NCBI RefSeq assembly: GCF_014646335.1
Contig: NZ_BMNG01000012.1
Span: forward strand, 330,809 to 394,808
Direction: 5' to 3'
Length of the DNA: 64,000 nt
Origin: Streptomyces lasiicapitis
Lineage (GTDB): Bacteria > Actinomycetota > Actinomycetes > Streptomycetales > Streptomycetaceae
The notes beneath the pieces were generated by a model. The model saw only the letters and a program-made list of their open reading frames with translations, did no database searches and had not been told where the DNA came from. Shown here piece by piece: positions 9,007 to 17,302 of this stretch (position 1 is the stretch's first letter; each line of letters opens with the position of its first letter). Made by a program: the position numbers and the translations under genes.

Positions 9007-10761
9007 ATGACCGACCAGGTGCAGCGGGGCAGCGACCCCGGGGGCAGTGGCCCCGGACCCGACGGGGCGGGGTTCACCTACCGGCCCGCCGAGCAGGAAC
9101 TGATCGTCGTCGCCCGGCCCGAGGCCCGGCTGCGCGCCCAGGAGCAGGGCGTCCGCTCGGCGACGGGATCCGACGTGTCGGCCCTGAACATGTTCCTCGG
9201 CGACGAACAGCTCGTCCTGGAGCCGCTGTTCGGCAGCGAGGACCGGCTGCGGGCCGCGGCGCCGGTGACGACGGACGACGTACCGGACCTGACGCTCTTC
9301 TACCGGGTCCGCGGCGGCGCGGACCGCGCCGAGGAACTGCGCGCGCGGATGGCGGCGCTGCCCGGCATCGACACGGCGTACGTCAAGCCGGGCGCCGTGC
9401 CCGCCACGCTCGGCCCCGCCGGGCAGCAGGGCGGCGCGGGCGAGCCGGACGAGGCCCGCCGCCGCAAGGAGGGCATGCCCGCGACCGCCGACTTCAGCGG
9501 CCGCCAGGGCTATCTGGGCGCGGCGCCCGAGGGCGTCGACGCGTACTGGGCCTGGCAGCGGCTCGGCGGGGGCGGCGACGGCGTGACCGTCATCGACGTC
9601 GAGGGCGCCTGGCAGCTCAGCCACGAGGACCTGTCGGCGAAGCTCGCGGGCGTGGTGATCGGCACCCCCATCCAGGACCTGTCGTGGCGCAACCACGGCA
9701 CCGCGGTGCTCGGCGTGATCGGCGCCGACCGCAACAGCCTCGGCGTCACCGGTATCGTGCCGGACGCCGTGACCGCGGCCGCGTCCTTCATGCCGGCCGG
9801 AACGGCGGCGACGATCCAGGCCGCGGCGGACCGGCTCGCGCCCGGCGACATCATCCTCATCGAACTGCACCGCCCGGGGCCGAAGTTCGACTTCGCGGTG
9901 CGCGACGACCAGAAGGGTTACATCGCCCTCGAATGGTGGCCGGACGACTTCGCCGCCGTGCGCTACGCGACGGCCAAGGGGATCATCGTGGTCGGCGCGG
10001 CGGGCAACGGCGCGGAGTCCCTGGACGACGCGGTGTACGAGCGCCGTCCGGACGAGTTCCCGTCCTGGTGGCGCAACCCCTTCAACCCGTCCAACCCGTC
10101 GTCCGACGCCGTCCTGGTCGGCGCGGGCGCACCCCCGCCCGGCACGCACGGCCGCGACCACGGCCCGGACCGCTCGCGCCTGGCGTTCTCCAACTACGGC
10201 GCGCGTGTGGACGCGCAAGGCTGGGGCCGCGAGACCACGACGACCGGCGGCTTCTGGAACCAGCCGGGCGACCTGCAGGGCGGCGTGGACGAGATCGCCT
10301 GGTACACGGACACGTTCTCCGGCACCTCGTCGGCCTCCCCCGTCGTCGTCGGCGCCGTCGCCTCGCTCCAGGGCATGCTCAAGGCCGCGGGCCAGCAGCC
10401 GATGACGTCGTCCCGCGCGCGGGCGGTCCTTCGGGCCACTGGCTCGCCGCAGCAGGACGGTCCTGGCCGCCCGGCGTCCCAGCGGATAGGCAGCCGTCCG
10501 GACATCAGGGCGGCGGTCACCAAGCTGCTGCCGGCGGCGGTCGGCTCGGGCCGCGCCGAGCGCTACTGGGACGAGTTGATGCCCTACCCGCCCGAACTCC
10601 CGCCGCGGCTGCGGCTCTTCGTGGCCGGGCAGTGGCGCAACCTGAACAACCCCACCCCCGAGACCCGGCAGGCGGTCCACTCCGCCTTCGCCGGCGGATC
10701 ACCGGACGTACGTGTCTGGTTCTCGGACGACGAGGTCGTGGGCCTGGTCGTCACGGGCTGA
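9007..10761 (+). CDS. S8 family serine peptidase without signal peptide, shared C-terminal domain
   Basis: Subtilisin-fold protease of 584 residues. The catalytic triad is visible: D197 in VTVIDVEG, H230 in RNHGTAVLGVIG, and S441 in SGTSSASPVVVG. Residues 1-190 form a prodomain-like region (TYRPAEQELIVVARPEARL) with no Sec or Tat signal, so export is not evident. The catalytic domain runs to about 505. Residues about 517-584 form a separate small domain (RYWDELMPYPP through VVGLVVTG) that clearly resembles the C-terminal domain of the Gln-rich protein encoded 76 bp downstream. That shared module implies the two proteins work together, possibly by homotypic docking or as protease and substrate. 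The ATG has GGTGGAG about 5 bp upstream. Confidence 0.85.
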   Translation: MTDQVQRGSDPGGSGPGPDGAGFTYRPAEQELIVVARPEARLRAQEQGVRSATGSDVSALNMFLGDEQLVLEPLFGSEDRLRAAAPVTTDDVPDLTLFYRVRGGADRAEELRARMAALPGIDTAYVKPGAVPATLGPAGQQGGAGEPDEARRRKEGMPATADFSGRQGYLGAAPEGVDAYWAWQRLGGGGDGVTVIDVEGAWQLSHEDLSAKLAGVVIGTPIQDLSWRNHGTAVLGVIGADRNSLGVTGIVPDAVTAAASFMPAGTAATIQAAADRLAPGDIILIELHRPGPKFDFAVRDDQKGYIALEWWPDDFAAVRYATAKGIIVVGAAGNGAESLDDAVYERRPDEFPSWWRNPFNPSNPSSDAVLVGAGAPPPGTHGRDHGPDRSRLAFSNYGARVDAQGWGRETTTTGGFWNQPGDLQGGVDEIAWYTDTFSGTSSASPVVVGAVASLQGMLKAAGQQPMTSSRARAVLRATGSPQQDGPGRPASQRIGSRPDIRAAVTKLLPAAVGSGRAERYWDELMPYPPELPPRLRLFVAGQWRNLNNPTPETRQAVHSAFAGGSPDVRVWFSDDEVVGLVVTG

Positions 10762-10837
10762 ACCACGGCACGCGACGAAGCGCACCACACAACGCAACAC
10801 AACAACGGACAGACCATTGACGGAAGGTGGCACCCGC

Positions 10838-11557
10838 ATGAGCACCACCCCGCAAATGAGTCAACTGGGCCAGCAGCAGGGCCAGCAGTACGGTCAGCAG
10901 CAGCCGTTCGGCCAGCAGGGCCAGCAGCAGTTCCCGGGTCAGCAGAGCCAGCAGCCCTTCGGCCAGCAGCAGTACGGCCAGCAGCAGGGCCAGAGCACCG
11001 CGCCCCCGCAGCCCGGCCAGATCGGTCAGATGGGCCAGATGGGCCAGCAGCGGCAGTTCGGCCAGCAGGGCCAGCAGTACGGCCAGCAGCAGCCGTTCAG
11101 TCAGCAGCAGCCGTTCGGCCAACAAAGCCAGCAGGGCCAGCAGGGCCAGCAGGGCCAGCAGCAGATCCCGGGTCAGCAGCAGAGCCCGCAGCACATGCAG
11201 CAGCAGATCCCCCAGCACCTGCGCCAGCAGATGCAGCAGCTCGGCCAGCAGCCGCCGTTCCAGCAACTGCTCCAGCAGCTCGGCCAGCAGCAGGTCCCGC
11301 AGGCCCAGGCCCCGCAGATCTCCACGCAGGCGATCGCGGGGAACGTCTCCGAGAGCTTCTGGGACGTCGTCCAGCCGCTCCCCGGCCAGGCCTCGCTCCT
11401 CTACCTGCACGTCGACGGCGACTGGCGGGTGTACGTCAACCCGAGCGAGCGCACCCGCGACCAGGTGCAGGAGGCCTTCACGTACGGCCTGCCGGTCATC
11501 GGCTACTACGACACCAACAACCCGGGCCTGCTCCTGGCGGTCGTGATCACCAGGTGA
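10838..11557 (+). CDS. Glutamine-rich protein with C-terminal domain shared with the adjacent subtilase
   Basis: 239 residues, unrecognised as a whole. Residues 1 to about 165 are extremely Gln-rich, built from degenerate GQQ, QQPFGQQ, GQQYGQQQ and QQIPGQQ units with Phe, Tyr, Pro and Met spacers. This is prion-like low complexity with no charged stretches. Residues about 171-239 are ordinary globular sequence (SESFWDVVQPLPG, VDGDWRVYVNP, AFTYGLPVIGYYDTNNPG) and align with residues 517-584 of the upstream subtilase. The start ATG at 10838 is chosen because GGAAGGTGG lies just before it; the frame is open further upstream, but that stretch overlaps the end of the protease gene. No signal peptide or membrane segment. 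A role in assembly, scaffolding or as protease substrate is inference. Confidence 0.8.
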   Translation: MSTTPQMSQLGQQQGQQYGQQQPFGQQGQQQFPGQQSQQPFGQQQYGQQQGQSTAPPQPGQIGQMGQMGQQRQFGQQGQQYGQQQPFSQQQPFGQQSQQGQQGQQGQQQIPGQQQSPQHMQQQIPQHLRQQMQQLGQQPPFQQLLQQLGQQQVPQAQAPQISTQAIAGNVSESFWDVVQPLPGQASLLYLHVDGDWRVYVNPSERTRDQVQEAFTYGLPVIGYYDTNNPGLLLAVVITR

Positions 11558-11588
11558 CGCACTCCGGATGAGGCACCGAGGAACGACG

Positions 11589-11623
11589 GCGGCGCCGGGC
11601 GGATTCCTTCCGCCCGGCGCCGC
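11589..11623. terminator. Bidirectional terminator between convergent genes
   Basis: Perfect 14-bp stem GCGGCGCCGGGCGG / CCGCCCGGCGCCGC with a 7-nt loop (attcctt), centred between the Gln-rich gene (+) and mshC (-). Confidence 0.8.
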
Positions 11624-11658
11624 TGGTGCGCATCGTCTGTACGTAACTCCGTACGCTG

Positions 11659-12888
11659 CTACAGCGCGACGCCCAGCAACGCGTCCACGGCGCGCGACAC
11701 GACGCCCGGGGCGCCCTCGTCCGTGCCGCCCTCGGCGCTCTGGCGGGCGGCCCAGCGGTCGACGGCGGCGAGCGCGGTGGGCGCGTCCAGGTCGTTGGCG
11801 AGGGCCTCGCGCAGCTCCTCGACGAGGGCGTCGGCGGGCGGTCCGTCCGGCCGGGACACCGCGGCGCGCCAGCGGGCGAGCCGCTCGACGGCGTCCTGGA
11901 GCACCTGGTCGGTCCACTCCCAGTCCGCGCGGTAGTGGTGCGCGAGCAGGGCGAGCCGGATGGCGGCCGGGTCGACGCCGTCGCGCCGCAGCTTGGAGAC
12001 GAAGACCAGGTTGCCCTTGGACTTGGACATCTTGGCGCCGTCGAGGGCGACCATGCCTGCGTGCACGTAGGCCTTGGCGAAGGGGTGTTCGCCGGTGAGG
12101 GCCTGGGCGTGGGACGCGCCCATCTCGTGGTGCGGGAAGGCGAGGTCGGAGCCACCGCCCTGGATGTCGAAGCCCATGCCGAGGTGGTCGAGGGCGATGG
12201 CCACGCACTCGATGTGCCAGCCGGGCCGGCCGCGGCCGAGCGAGCCGCCGTCCCAGCTCGGCTCGCCCTCGCGGGCCGCCATCCAGAGCATCGGGTCGAG
12301 CGGGTTCTTCTTGCCCGCGCGGTCCGGGTCGCCGCCGCGCTCGGCGGAGAGCAGCCGCATGGCGGCGGCGTCGAGCCCCGACACCTCGCCGAAGTGCGGG
12401 TCGGACTCGACGGAGAAGTAGACGTCGCCCTCGAGTTCGTAGGCGGCGCCCAGGTCACGCAGTCGCTCGACGAGCGGCACGATGCCGGGTATCGACTCGA
12501 CGGCGCCGATGTAGTGCTGGGGCGGGAGCAGCCGCAGCGCGGTCATGTCCTCGCGGAACAGCGCGGTCTCGCCCTGTGCCAGCTCGACCCAGTCCTTGCC
12601 GTCGCGCTTGGCGCGCTCCAGGAGCGGGTCGTCCACGTCGGTGACGTTCTGTACGTAATGCACCTGCCGCTTGGTGTCGAGCCACACGCGCTGCACGAGG
12701 TCGAACGCGTTGTAGGTCGCCGCGTGACCCATGTGGGTGGCGTCGTACGGAGTGATGCCGCAGACGTAGATACGGGCGACGGGACCGGGGTCGAGGGTGA
12801 CGAGTCCACCGGTCGCGGTGTCGTGGATCCGGAGGCCGCGGCCCTTGCCGGACAGGACGGGAACCTCAGAAGCGGGCCAGGCATACAT
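11659..12888 (-). CDS. mshC: L-cysteine:1D-myo-inosityl 2-amino-2-deoxy-alpha-D-glucopyranoside ligase (mycothiol synthesis)
   Basis: ATP-dependent ligase that joins cysteine to GlcN-inositol, the third step of mycothiol synthesis in the cytosol. It is a paralogue of cysteinyl-tRNA synthetase. At 409 residues it matches MshC and is shorter than CysS. The zinc/adenylation signature VCGITPYDATHMGHA lies near 43-57, the zinc-ligand segment GWHIECVAIALDHLG follows at about 222-236, and the KMSKSKGN loop lies near 287-294. The C-terminal tRNA-binding part of CysS is reduced, as expected for MshC. The genes just upstream on the same strand (SCO1664-type, DUF3090, phosphomutase) are its usual actinobacterial neighbours. 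No cysteine-responsive element was seen in the short leader. Confidence 0.95.
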   Translation of the reverse strand: MYAWPASEVPVLSGKGRGLRIHDTATGGLVTLDPGPVARIYVCGITPYDATHMGHAATYNAFDLVQRVWLDTKRQVHYVQNVTDVDDPLLERAKRDGKDWVELAQGETALFREDMTALRLLPPQHYIGAVESIPGIVPLVERLRDLGAAYELEGDVYFSVESDPHFGEVSGLDAAAMRLLSAERGGDPDRAGKKNPLDPMLWMAAREGEPSWDGGSLGRGRPGWHIECVAIALDHLGMGFDIQGGGSDLAFPHHEMGASHAQALTGEHPFAKAYVHAGMVALDGAKMSKSKGNLVFVSKLRRDGVDPAAIRLALLAHHYRADWEWTDQVLQDAVERLARWRAAVSRPDGPPADALVEELREALANDLDAPTALAAVDRWAARQSAEGGTDEGAPGVVSRAVDALLGVAL

Positions 12889-13001
12889 GCCTTGAGCCTA
12901 ACCGGATGCCCCGTCCACATACGACCCAGGGCAGCGAGATCTTCAACAGGTTTCACCTGCCCACGACGGGGGCAGCAGCCCGTCTCCGTACGCGCCGCCC
13001 G

Positions 13002-13847
13002 TCAGACGGGCGGCCACGGAATCGCCGGCCACTCCCCCGACGGCCCCGGATGCCGTCCCGCCGCAAGCAGCGCGGCCACCCGCTCCCGGACGGCGTCGAC
13101 CTCCGCGGCGGTCAGCAACTCCCCGAGCCGCCCAGCAAGCCGCTCCCCCGCCGCCAAGCCGCCTTGCAGGGAACCGAGCGCGTCCACCGCCTCCTCGGGC
13201 AGCTTCTCCCCGGCCCACCCCCACAGCAGCGTCCGCAGCTTGTCCTCGACGTTGAACGTGACCCCGTGGTCGATGCCGAAGAGCCGCTCGTCCTCCCCGA
13301 GCACAAGATGCCCGCCCTTGCGGTCGGCGTTGTTGATCACGGCGTCGAGCACGGCGAGCCGCCGCAGCCGTACGTCGTCCGCGTGCACGAGCAGCGCCGT
13401 CCGCCCCTCGCCCACCTCGGCGAACCCGACGGCCTTCCAGCCGTCCCCGGGCTCCTCCCCCTCGACGAGGGCCAACAGCTCCGCACCGCCCACCGCGGCG
13501 GCGTCCTCGGCGTCGGCCGCGGGCCCGACCCAGAGCTGCACCATTCCCTCGCCGTAGGGCCCGTCCCGCAGCACGGTGGGCGGCACGAGCCCCCAGCCGA
13601 GCGCCTCGGACACCTCGTACGCGGCGACCTCGCGCTGCGCGAGCGTGCCGTCGGGGAAGTCCCACAGGGGCCGCTCCCCGGCGACGGGCTTGTAGACGCA
13701 GGCGGCGCTCTGCTCCTCGTACGCGACCGTGCAGTACAGCACCGCGTTGGACGCCTCCCGGATCTGTCCGCGCACGGTCAGCTCACCGCGGGTGAGCAGG
13801 TCCACGGCGGTCAGGCTCCCCGCCGGTATCCGTTCTGGCGCGGGCAT
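13002..13847 (-). CDS. SCO1664 family protein, PI3/4-kinase-like fold
   Basis: Conserved actinobacterial protein of 281 residues with the look of a lipid/protein kinase of the PI3/4K type. The ATP-binding lysine segment ACVYKPVAGERPLW lies near 37-50. The catalytic-loop-like LDAVINNADRKGGHL lies near 175-189 and the metal-binding-like FGIDHGVTFN near 198-207. The function of the family is not established. The ATG at 13847 was chosen because it overlaps the end of the DUF3090 gene by 37 bp and gives the conserved start APERIPAG; a GTG at 13805 with GGGGAG before it is an alternative. It forms one minus-strand cluster with the DUF3090 and phosphomutase genes, close to mshC. Confidence 0.85.
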   Translation of the reverse strand: MPAPERIPAGSLTAVDLLTRGELTVRGQIREASNAVLYCTVAYEEQSAACVYKPVAGERPLWDFPDGTLAQREVAAYEVSEALGWGLVPPTVLRDGPYGEGMVQLWVGPAADAEDAAAVGGAELLALVEGEEPGDGWKAVGFAEVGEGRTALLVHADDVRLRRLAVLDAVINNADRKGGHLVLGEDERLFGIDHGVTFNVEDKLRTLLWGWAGEKLPEEAVDALGSLQGGLAAGERLAGRLGELLTAAEVDAVRERVAALLAAGRHPGPSGEWPAIPWPPV

Positions 13848-14401
13848 ACGTGTCCTTCCGGGTCGAGCGGCAGGCTGCACAGCGGGCACGGCGGCCGGCC
13901 CGCGTTCACGACGTCGAGGGCGCGCTTGGTGAAGGCCCTGGCCTGGGCGCCGGTGAGGCGCACGCGCAGCATCGGCGGGCCGTTCTCCTCGTCCTGCAGA
14001 AGCCTTTCCTCAGCTTCCGCGAGGTCTTCCTCGGAGTCGGCGTCCAGCTCGACGAGGGCCTGCGCCTCGACGATCATGCGCTCCTCCTCGCCGTCCCAGG
14101 CGAGCGCCATCGTGCCGACGCGGAACTCCTCCTCGACGGGCGAGTCCAGCGGCGCGCTGTCGGTGATCTCGGAGGGCGCGACCGCGGGCACCGCCGCGCT
14201 GCCGCCGCTGCGCCGCACGACCTCGTCGAGCAGCTCCTCCATGCGCTCGGCGAGCGCGGCCACCTGAGTCTTCTCCAGGGCGACGCTGGTCACGCGGACC
14301 CCGGCGGACGCCTGGAGGAAGAACGTACGCCGTCCGGGGAGCCCGACCGTTCCGGCCACGAAGCGTTCCGGCGGGTCATAGAGGAACACCTGACGGGACA
14401 C
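13811..14401 (-). CDS. DUF3090 family protein
   Basis: Conserved actinobacterial protein of unknown function, 196 residues. It begins SRQVFLYDPPERFVAGTVG, with the family's aromatic/Pro motif, and ends in a cysteine-containing segment CPLCSLPLDPEGHVCPR that looks like a small zinc-binding knuckle (C-x2-C ... H-x-C). The GTG start at 14401 follows GGAGACAGGAC. It overlaps the SCO1664-type gene by 37 bp, which points to translational coupling. DUF3090, the SCO1664-type protein and the histidine-phosphatase-like protein occur together in many actinobacteria, so they probably act in one process. Confidence 0.9.
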   Translation of the reverse strand: MSRQVFLYDPPERFVAGTVGLPGRRTFFLQASAGVRVTSVALEKTQVAALAERMEELLDEVVRRSGGSAAVPAVAPSEITDSAPLDSPVEEEFRVGTMALAWDGEEERMIVEAQALVELDADSEEDLAEAEERLLQDEENGPPMLRVRLTGAQARAFTKRALDVVNAGRPPCPLCSLPLDPEGHVCPRQNGYRRGA

Positions 14402-14468
14402 GTCCTGTCTCCATTGGAATCGACTACATCTACTTCACGCGACGACTGCACCCTACTGCGGCCGACGA

Positions 14469-15155
14469 TCACGGTGCGCCCGCATCGCCCCCCACCTGAG
14501 CATCGTCGCCCGCGGGCACCTCGCGCGGGGCCAGGGACCCGAAGTCGCCGGTGTCCCCGAGGCGTACGAGGTAGGGGCGCAGCCTCGTGTAGCGGATCGC
14601 GGTGACGGAACAGGGTTCTACGGAGACGCGCTGGAACAGGTCGAGGTGCAGCCCGATGGCGTCCGCGACAAGGGACTTGATGATGTCGCCGTGGGAGCAC
14701 ATCAGGTACACGGCGTCGGCGCCGTGATCGCGCTCCACGCGCGCGTTCCACTCGCGTACGGCCTCCGCGGCCCGCGTCTGCATGGACCGCAGGGACTCGC
14801 CGCCGGGGAAGGCGGCGGCGGACGGGTGCTGCTGGACGACCTCCATCAGGGGCTCGTCGGCAAGCTCGGCGAGCTTGCGGCCGGACCAGTCCCCGTAGTG
14901 GCACTCCCCGATGCGTTCGTCCGTGTGGACGGGCACTCCCGCGCGGGCGGCGAGGAGCGGCGCGATGGTCTCCTGGCAGCGCTGGAGGGGGCTGGTGACG
15001 ACTTCGGCGAGCGGCAGCGCGGCGAGCCGTGCTGGCAGCGCGGCGGCCTGCTCCGAGCCGCGCTCGTCGAGGCCGACACCCGGCGTCCAGCCGGCGAGCA
15101 GACCCGCGGTGTTGGCGGTCGAACGTCCGTGGCGCAGAAGGATCAGCGTGGGCAT
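14469..15155 (-). CDS. Histidine phosphatase family protein (MSMEG_4193-type phosphomutase)
   Basis: Member of the phosphoglycerate mutase/histidine phosphatase superfamily, 228 residues. The phosphate-accepting histidine is H9 in LILLRHGRSTANTAG. The second active-site region is YLMCSHGDIIKSLVADAIG (about 153-171), whose SHGD motif is the classic C-terminal histidine block. PGGESLRSMQTRA (about 115-127) carries the conserved Glu. It belongs to the small group found next to DUF3090 in actinobacteria, and the physiological substrate is unknown. It is first in the minus-strand cluster; the promoter must lie in the 53-bp gap shared with the divergent corA-type gene. Confidence 0.9.
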   Translation of the reverse strand: MPTLILLRHGRSTANTAGLLAGWTPGVGLDERGSEQAAALPARLAALPLAEVVTSPLQRCQETIAPLLAARAGVPVHTDERIGECHYGDWSGRKLAELADEPLMEVVQQHPSAAAFPGGESLRSMQTRAAEAVREWNARVERDHGADAVYLMCSHGDIIKSLVADAIGLHLDLFQRVSVEPCSVTAIRYTRLRPYLVRLGDTGDFGSLAPREVPAGDDAQVGGDAGAP

Positions 15156-15208
15156 GCGGGCCAGCCTAAGCCGCCGAGCGGGTGCGCCCGCAGTGAAGCT
15201 TCGGAAGA

Positions 15209-16216
15209 ATGCGCAGCGTGATCGTGGACTGCGCCATCTACCGGCACGGGCTTCGCACCGAGGGTCCCGCGGACTTCTCCGACGCCCTCGACGAGGCCCG
15301 TGCGATCGGTGACGCGTTCGTCTGGATCGGTCTCTACGAGCCGACGGAGGACGAGTTCGACCTGGTCACCCAGGAGTTCTCGCTGCATCCGCTGGCCGTC
15401 GAGGACGCCTTGAAGGCCCATCAGCGGCCCAAGCTCGAGGTGTTCGACGACTCGCTCTTCGTGGTCCTGAAGCCGGTGGTGTACGAGCCGGACAGCGACT
15501 CCGTCACGTCCGGCGAACTCATGATCTTCATGGGCGACTCCTTCGTGGTAACCGTCCGTCATGGCGAGGGCGCGCCCCTCAGCTCCGTACGCCACCGCCT
15601 GGAGGCGGATCCCAAGGTGCTCGAACACGGGCCGACGGCGGTGCTCTACTCCATCGCCGACGCCGTGGTCGACCACTACCTGGAGGTCGCGGGCGAGCTC
15701 CAGACCGACCTCGAGGTCCTGGAGGCGGAGGTCTTCTCGCCGGGTGGCGGCGGCTCGCGCACCACCGCCGCGAGCATCTACCGGTTCAAGCGCCAGATCC
15801 TGGAGTTCCGGCGCGCCTCGGGGCCGCTGGCGATGCCCCTCGCGCGCCTCGCGGGCGTGGGTCCCTTCGGCCGCGCCGTGCCCTTCGTGAACGAGTCCGC
15901 GCAGCCGTATCTGCGGGACGTCAACGACCATCTCACGCGCGTGAACGAGTCCGTGGAGGGCCTGGACCGCCTGGTCACGGACATCCTGTCGGCGCATCTG
16001 GCGCAGATGAGCGTGCGGCAGAACGACGACATGCGGAAGATCTCCGCGTGGGCGGCCATGGCCGCGGTGCCCACGATGATCGCGGGCATCTACGGCATGA
16101 ACTTCGACCACATGCCGGAGCTGCACTGGTGGTGGGCGTATCCGGCGGTGATCCTGCTGATGGCTGCCCTGGAGGTCGGCCTGTTCCGGCTGTTCAAGCA
16201 CCGCGGGTGGATGTAG
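15209..16216 (+). CDS. corA: CorA family magnesium/cobalt transporter
   Basis: Divalent-cation channel of the CorA-MIT family, 335 residues, acting as a homopentamer in the membrane. The large N-terminal cytoplasmic domain (to about 270) includes HPLAVEDALKAHQRPKLE and the long coiled stalk helix. Two C-terminal transmembrane helices follow, the first ending in the signature IYGMNFDHMPEL (about 294-305). The last helix lies at about 311-329, with a basic tail FKHRGWM. GGAAG directly precedes the ATG. It is transcribed divergently from the phosphomutase and converges on the ferritin-like gene, with only 21 bp between stop codons. Confidence 0.92.
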   Translation: MRSVIVDCAIYRHGLRTEGPADFSDALDEARAIGDAFVWIGLYEPTEDEFDLVTQEFSLHPLAVEDALKAHQRPKLEVFDDSLFVVLKPVVYEPDSDSVTSGELMIFMGDSFVVTVRHGEGAPLSSVRHRLEADPKVLEHGPTAVLYSIADAVVDHYLEVAGELQTDLEVLEAEVFSPGGGGSRTTAASIYRFKRQILEFRRASGPLAMPLARLAGVGPFGRAVPFVNESAQPYLRDVNDHLTRVNESVEGLDRLVTDILSAHLAQMSVRQNDDMRKISAWAAMAAVPTMIAGIYGMNFDHMPELHWWWAYPAVILLMAALEVGLFRLFKHRGWM

Positions 16217-16237
16217 GCCCCGCGCGCGGGCTCGGGC

Positions 16238-17026
16238 TCAGGCGAACTCGGGCGCCGACGTGGCCGGTCCGCCCAGGGCGTCACGCCGCTGCGGCATCTT
16301 CAGGGACACCATCCGCCGCCAGCCGCCGGCGCGTTCATAGGCGTACATCGCGTGGATGCCCGCCGCGAGCGTCTTGGACTTGGTCGGGGACCAGCCCAGG
16401 ATGCGGCCCATCCGCTCCATGACGGCGAGGCTGACGTCGCGGTAGACGGCGATCTCGACGAGCGCGCACTCGCGCAGGGTGCGCTGGATGGTGCGGCCGT
16501 GTCCGGCGTACGCGAAGCGCAGCAGCTCCTCGTGGCAGTACGCCAGGTGGTTGTCCTCGTCGTTCGAGATCATCTTCACGGCCTTGCCGACCTCGGGGTC
16601 GTCCCCGAAGTACTTGCGCAGCATGACCATCTGGTCGGCGGCGCGCTGCTCGGTGACGCGGCTGTGCGACAGGTACGTGATGATGTCCTGCTCGGTGAGC
16701 CGCTCGTCGGCGCGGAGCTTCTCGTGTGCCAGGCCGATGCCGTGCTTCTCGAGCAGCATCGTGTAGTCGGTCTCGTGCGGCACTTCGACCGGCTCGAGGC
16801 CGCGCTTCTTAAGAAGCGCGTTGAAGATCCGGCCGTGCTTGTTCTCGTCTGCGCCGTGCCGGGTGATCTTGGGCGCGAGGTCGCGCTGGCTGTCGGGGAC
16901 GAGCGCGGCGATGCGCCCGTTCTCCCAGCCGCCCTGGGACTCACCGCTCGCCGCGATGGAGCAGAACAGCCGGAACGACTCGTCGTTGTCGAGGATCTCC
17001 TGGAAGAGACTCCTGGCCGAAAGCAT
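16238..17026 (-). CDS. Ferritin-like domain protein
   Basis: All-helical protein of 262 residues with diiron (ferritin-like) carboxylate motifs: HGADENKHGRIFNALLKKRG (about 54-73) and ISNDEDNHLAYCHEELLRFA (about 150-169) each supply an E/D-x2-H pair. It is probably a diiron oxidase or storage-type protein; the substrate is unknown. The ATG at 17026 is chosen because GGAGGTG lies 6 bp before it; the frame stays open for 25 further codons without a comparable site. It lies between corA and an F420-type oxidoreductase, each transcribed separately. Confidence 0.85.
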   Translation of the reverse strand: MLSARSLFQEILDNDESFRLFCSIAASGESQGGWENGRIAALVPDSQRDLAPKITRHGADENKHGRIFNALLKKRGLEPVEVPHETDYTMLLEKHGIGLAHEKLRADERLTEQDIITYLSHSRVTEQRAADQMVMLRKYFGDDPEVGKAVKMISNDEDNHLAYCHEELLRFAYAGHGRTIQRTLRECALVEIAVYRDVSLAVMERMGRILGWSPTKSKTLAAGIHAMYAYERAGGWRRMVSLKMPQRRDALGGPATSAPEFA

Positions 17027-17231
17027 CGCAGGCACCTCCATGCCGTCACTGACCACACAGACTTCCGCAAAGAACGAGTCAAATGGGCAGCGCACCATCA
17101 AGCAACACGTGTATGCGACAGCTCAGCCGAACGAAGGACCCGGACGGCCGAACGGGGCCGGGTGCCGGGCCGCGGCGACAGCGCCCGGAGGGCCGTAACC
17201 GGAGGGGTCCTCGGGGCGTTGTGCTCCGTGA

Positions 17232-17272
17232 CGGCCGTGGCGGGGAAGACCCCCGAGCCCCCACCACGGCCG
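17232..17272 (-). terminator. Likely terminator of the LLM gene at 17303
   Basis: Inverted repeat CGGCCGTGG / CCACGGCCG around a 23-nt loop that itself contains GGGG/CCCC pairs, located just past the 3' end of the minus-strand LLM gene. Confidence 0.55.
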
Positions 17273-17302
17273 CGGAAATCTCTTCTCGCGCGCGGGCTCG
17301 CG

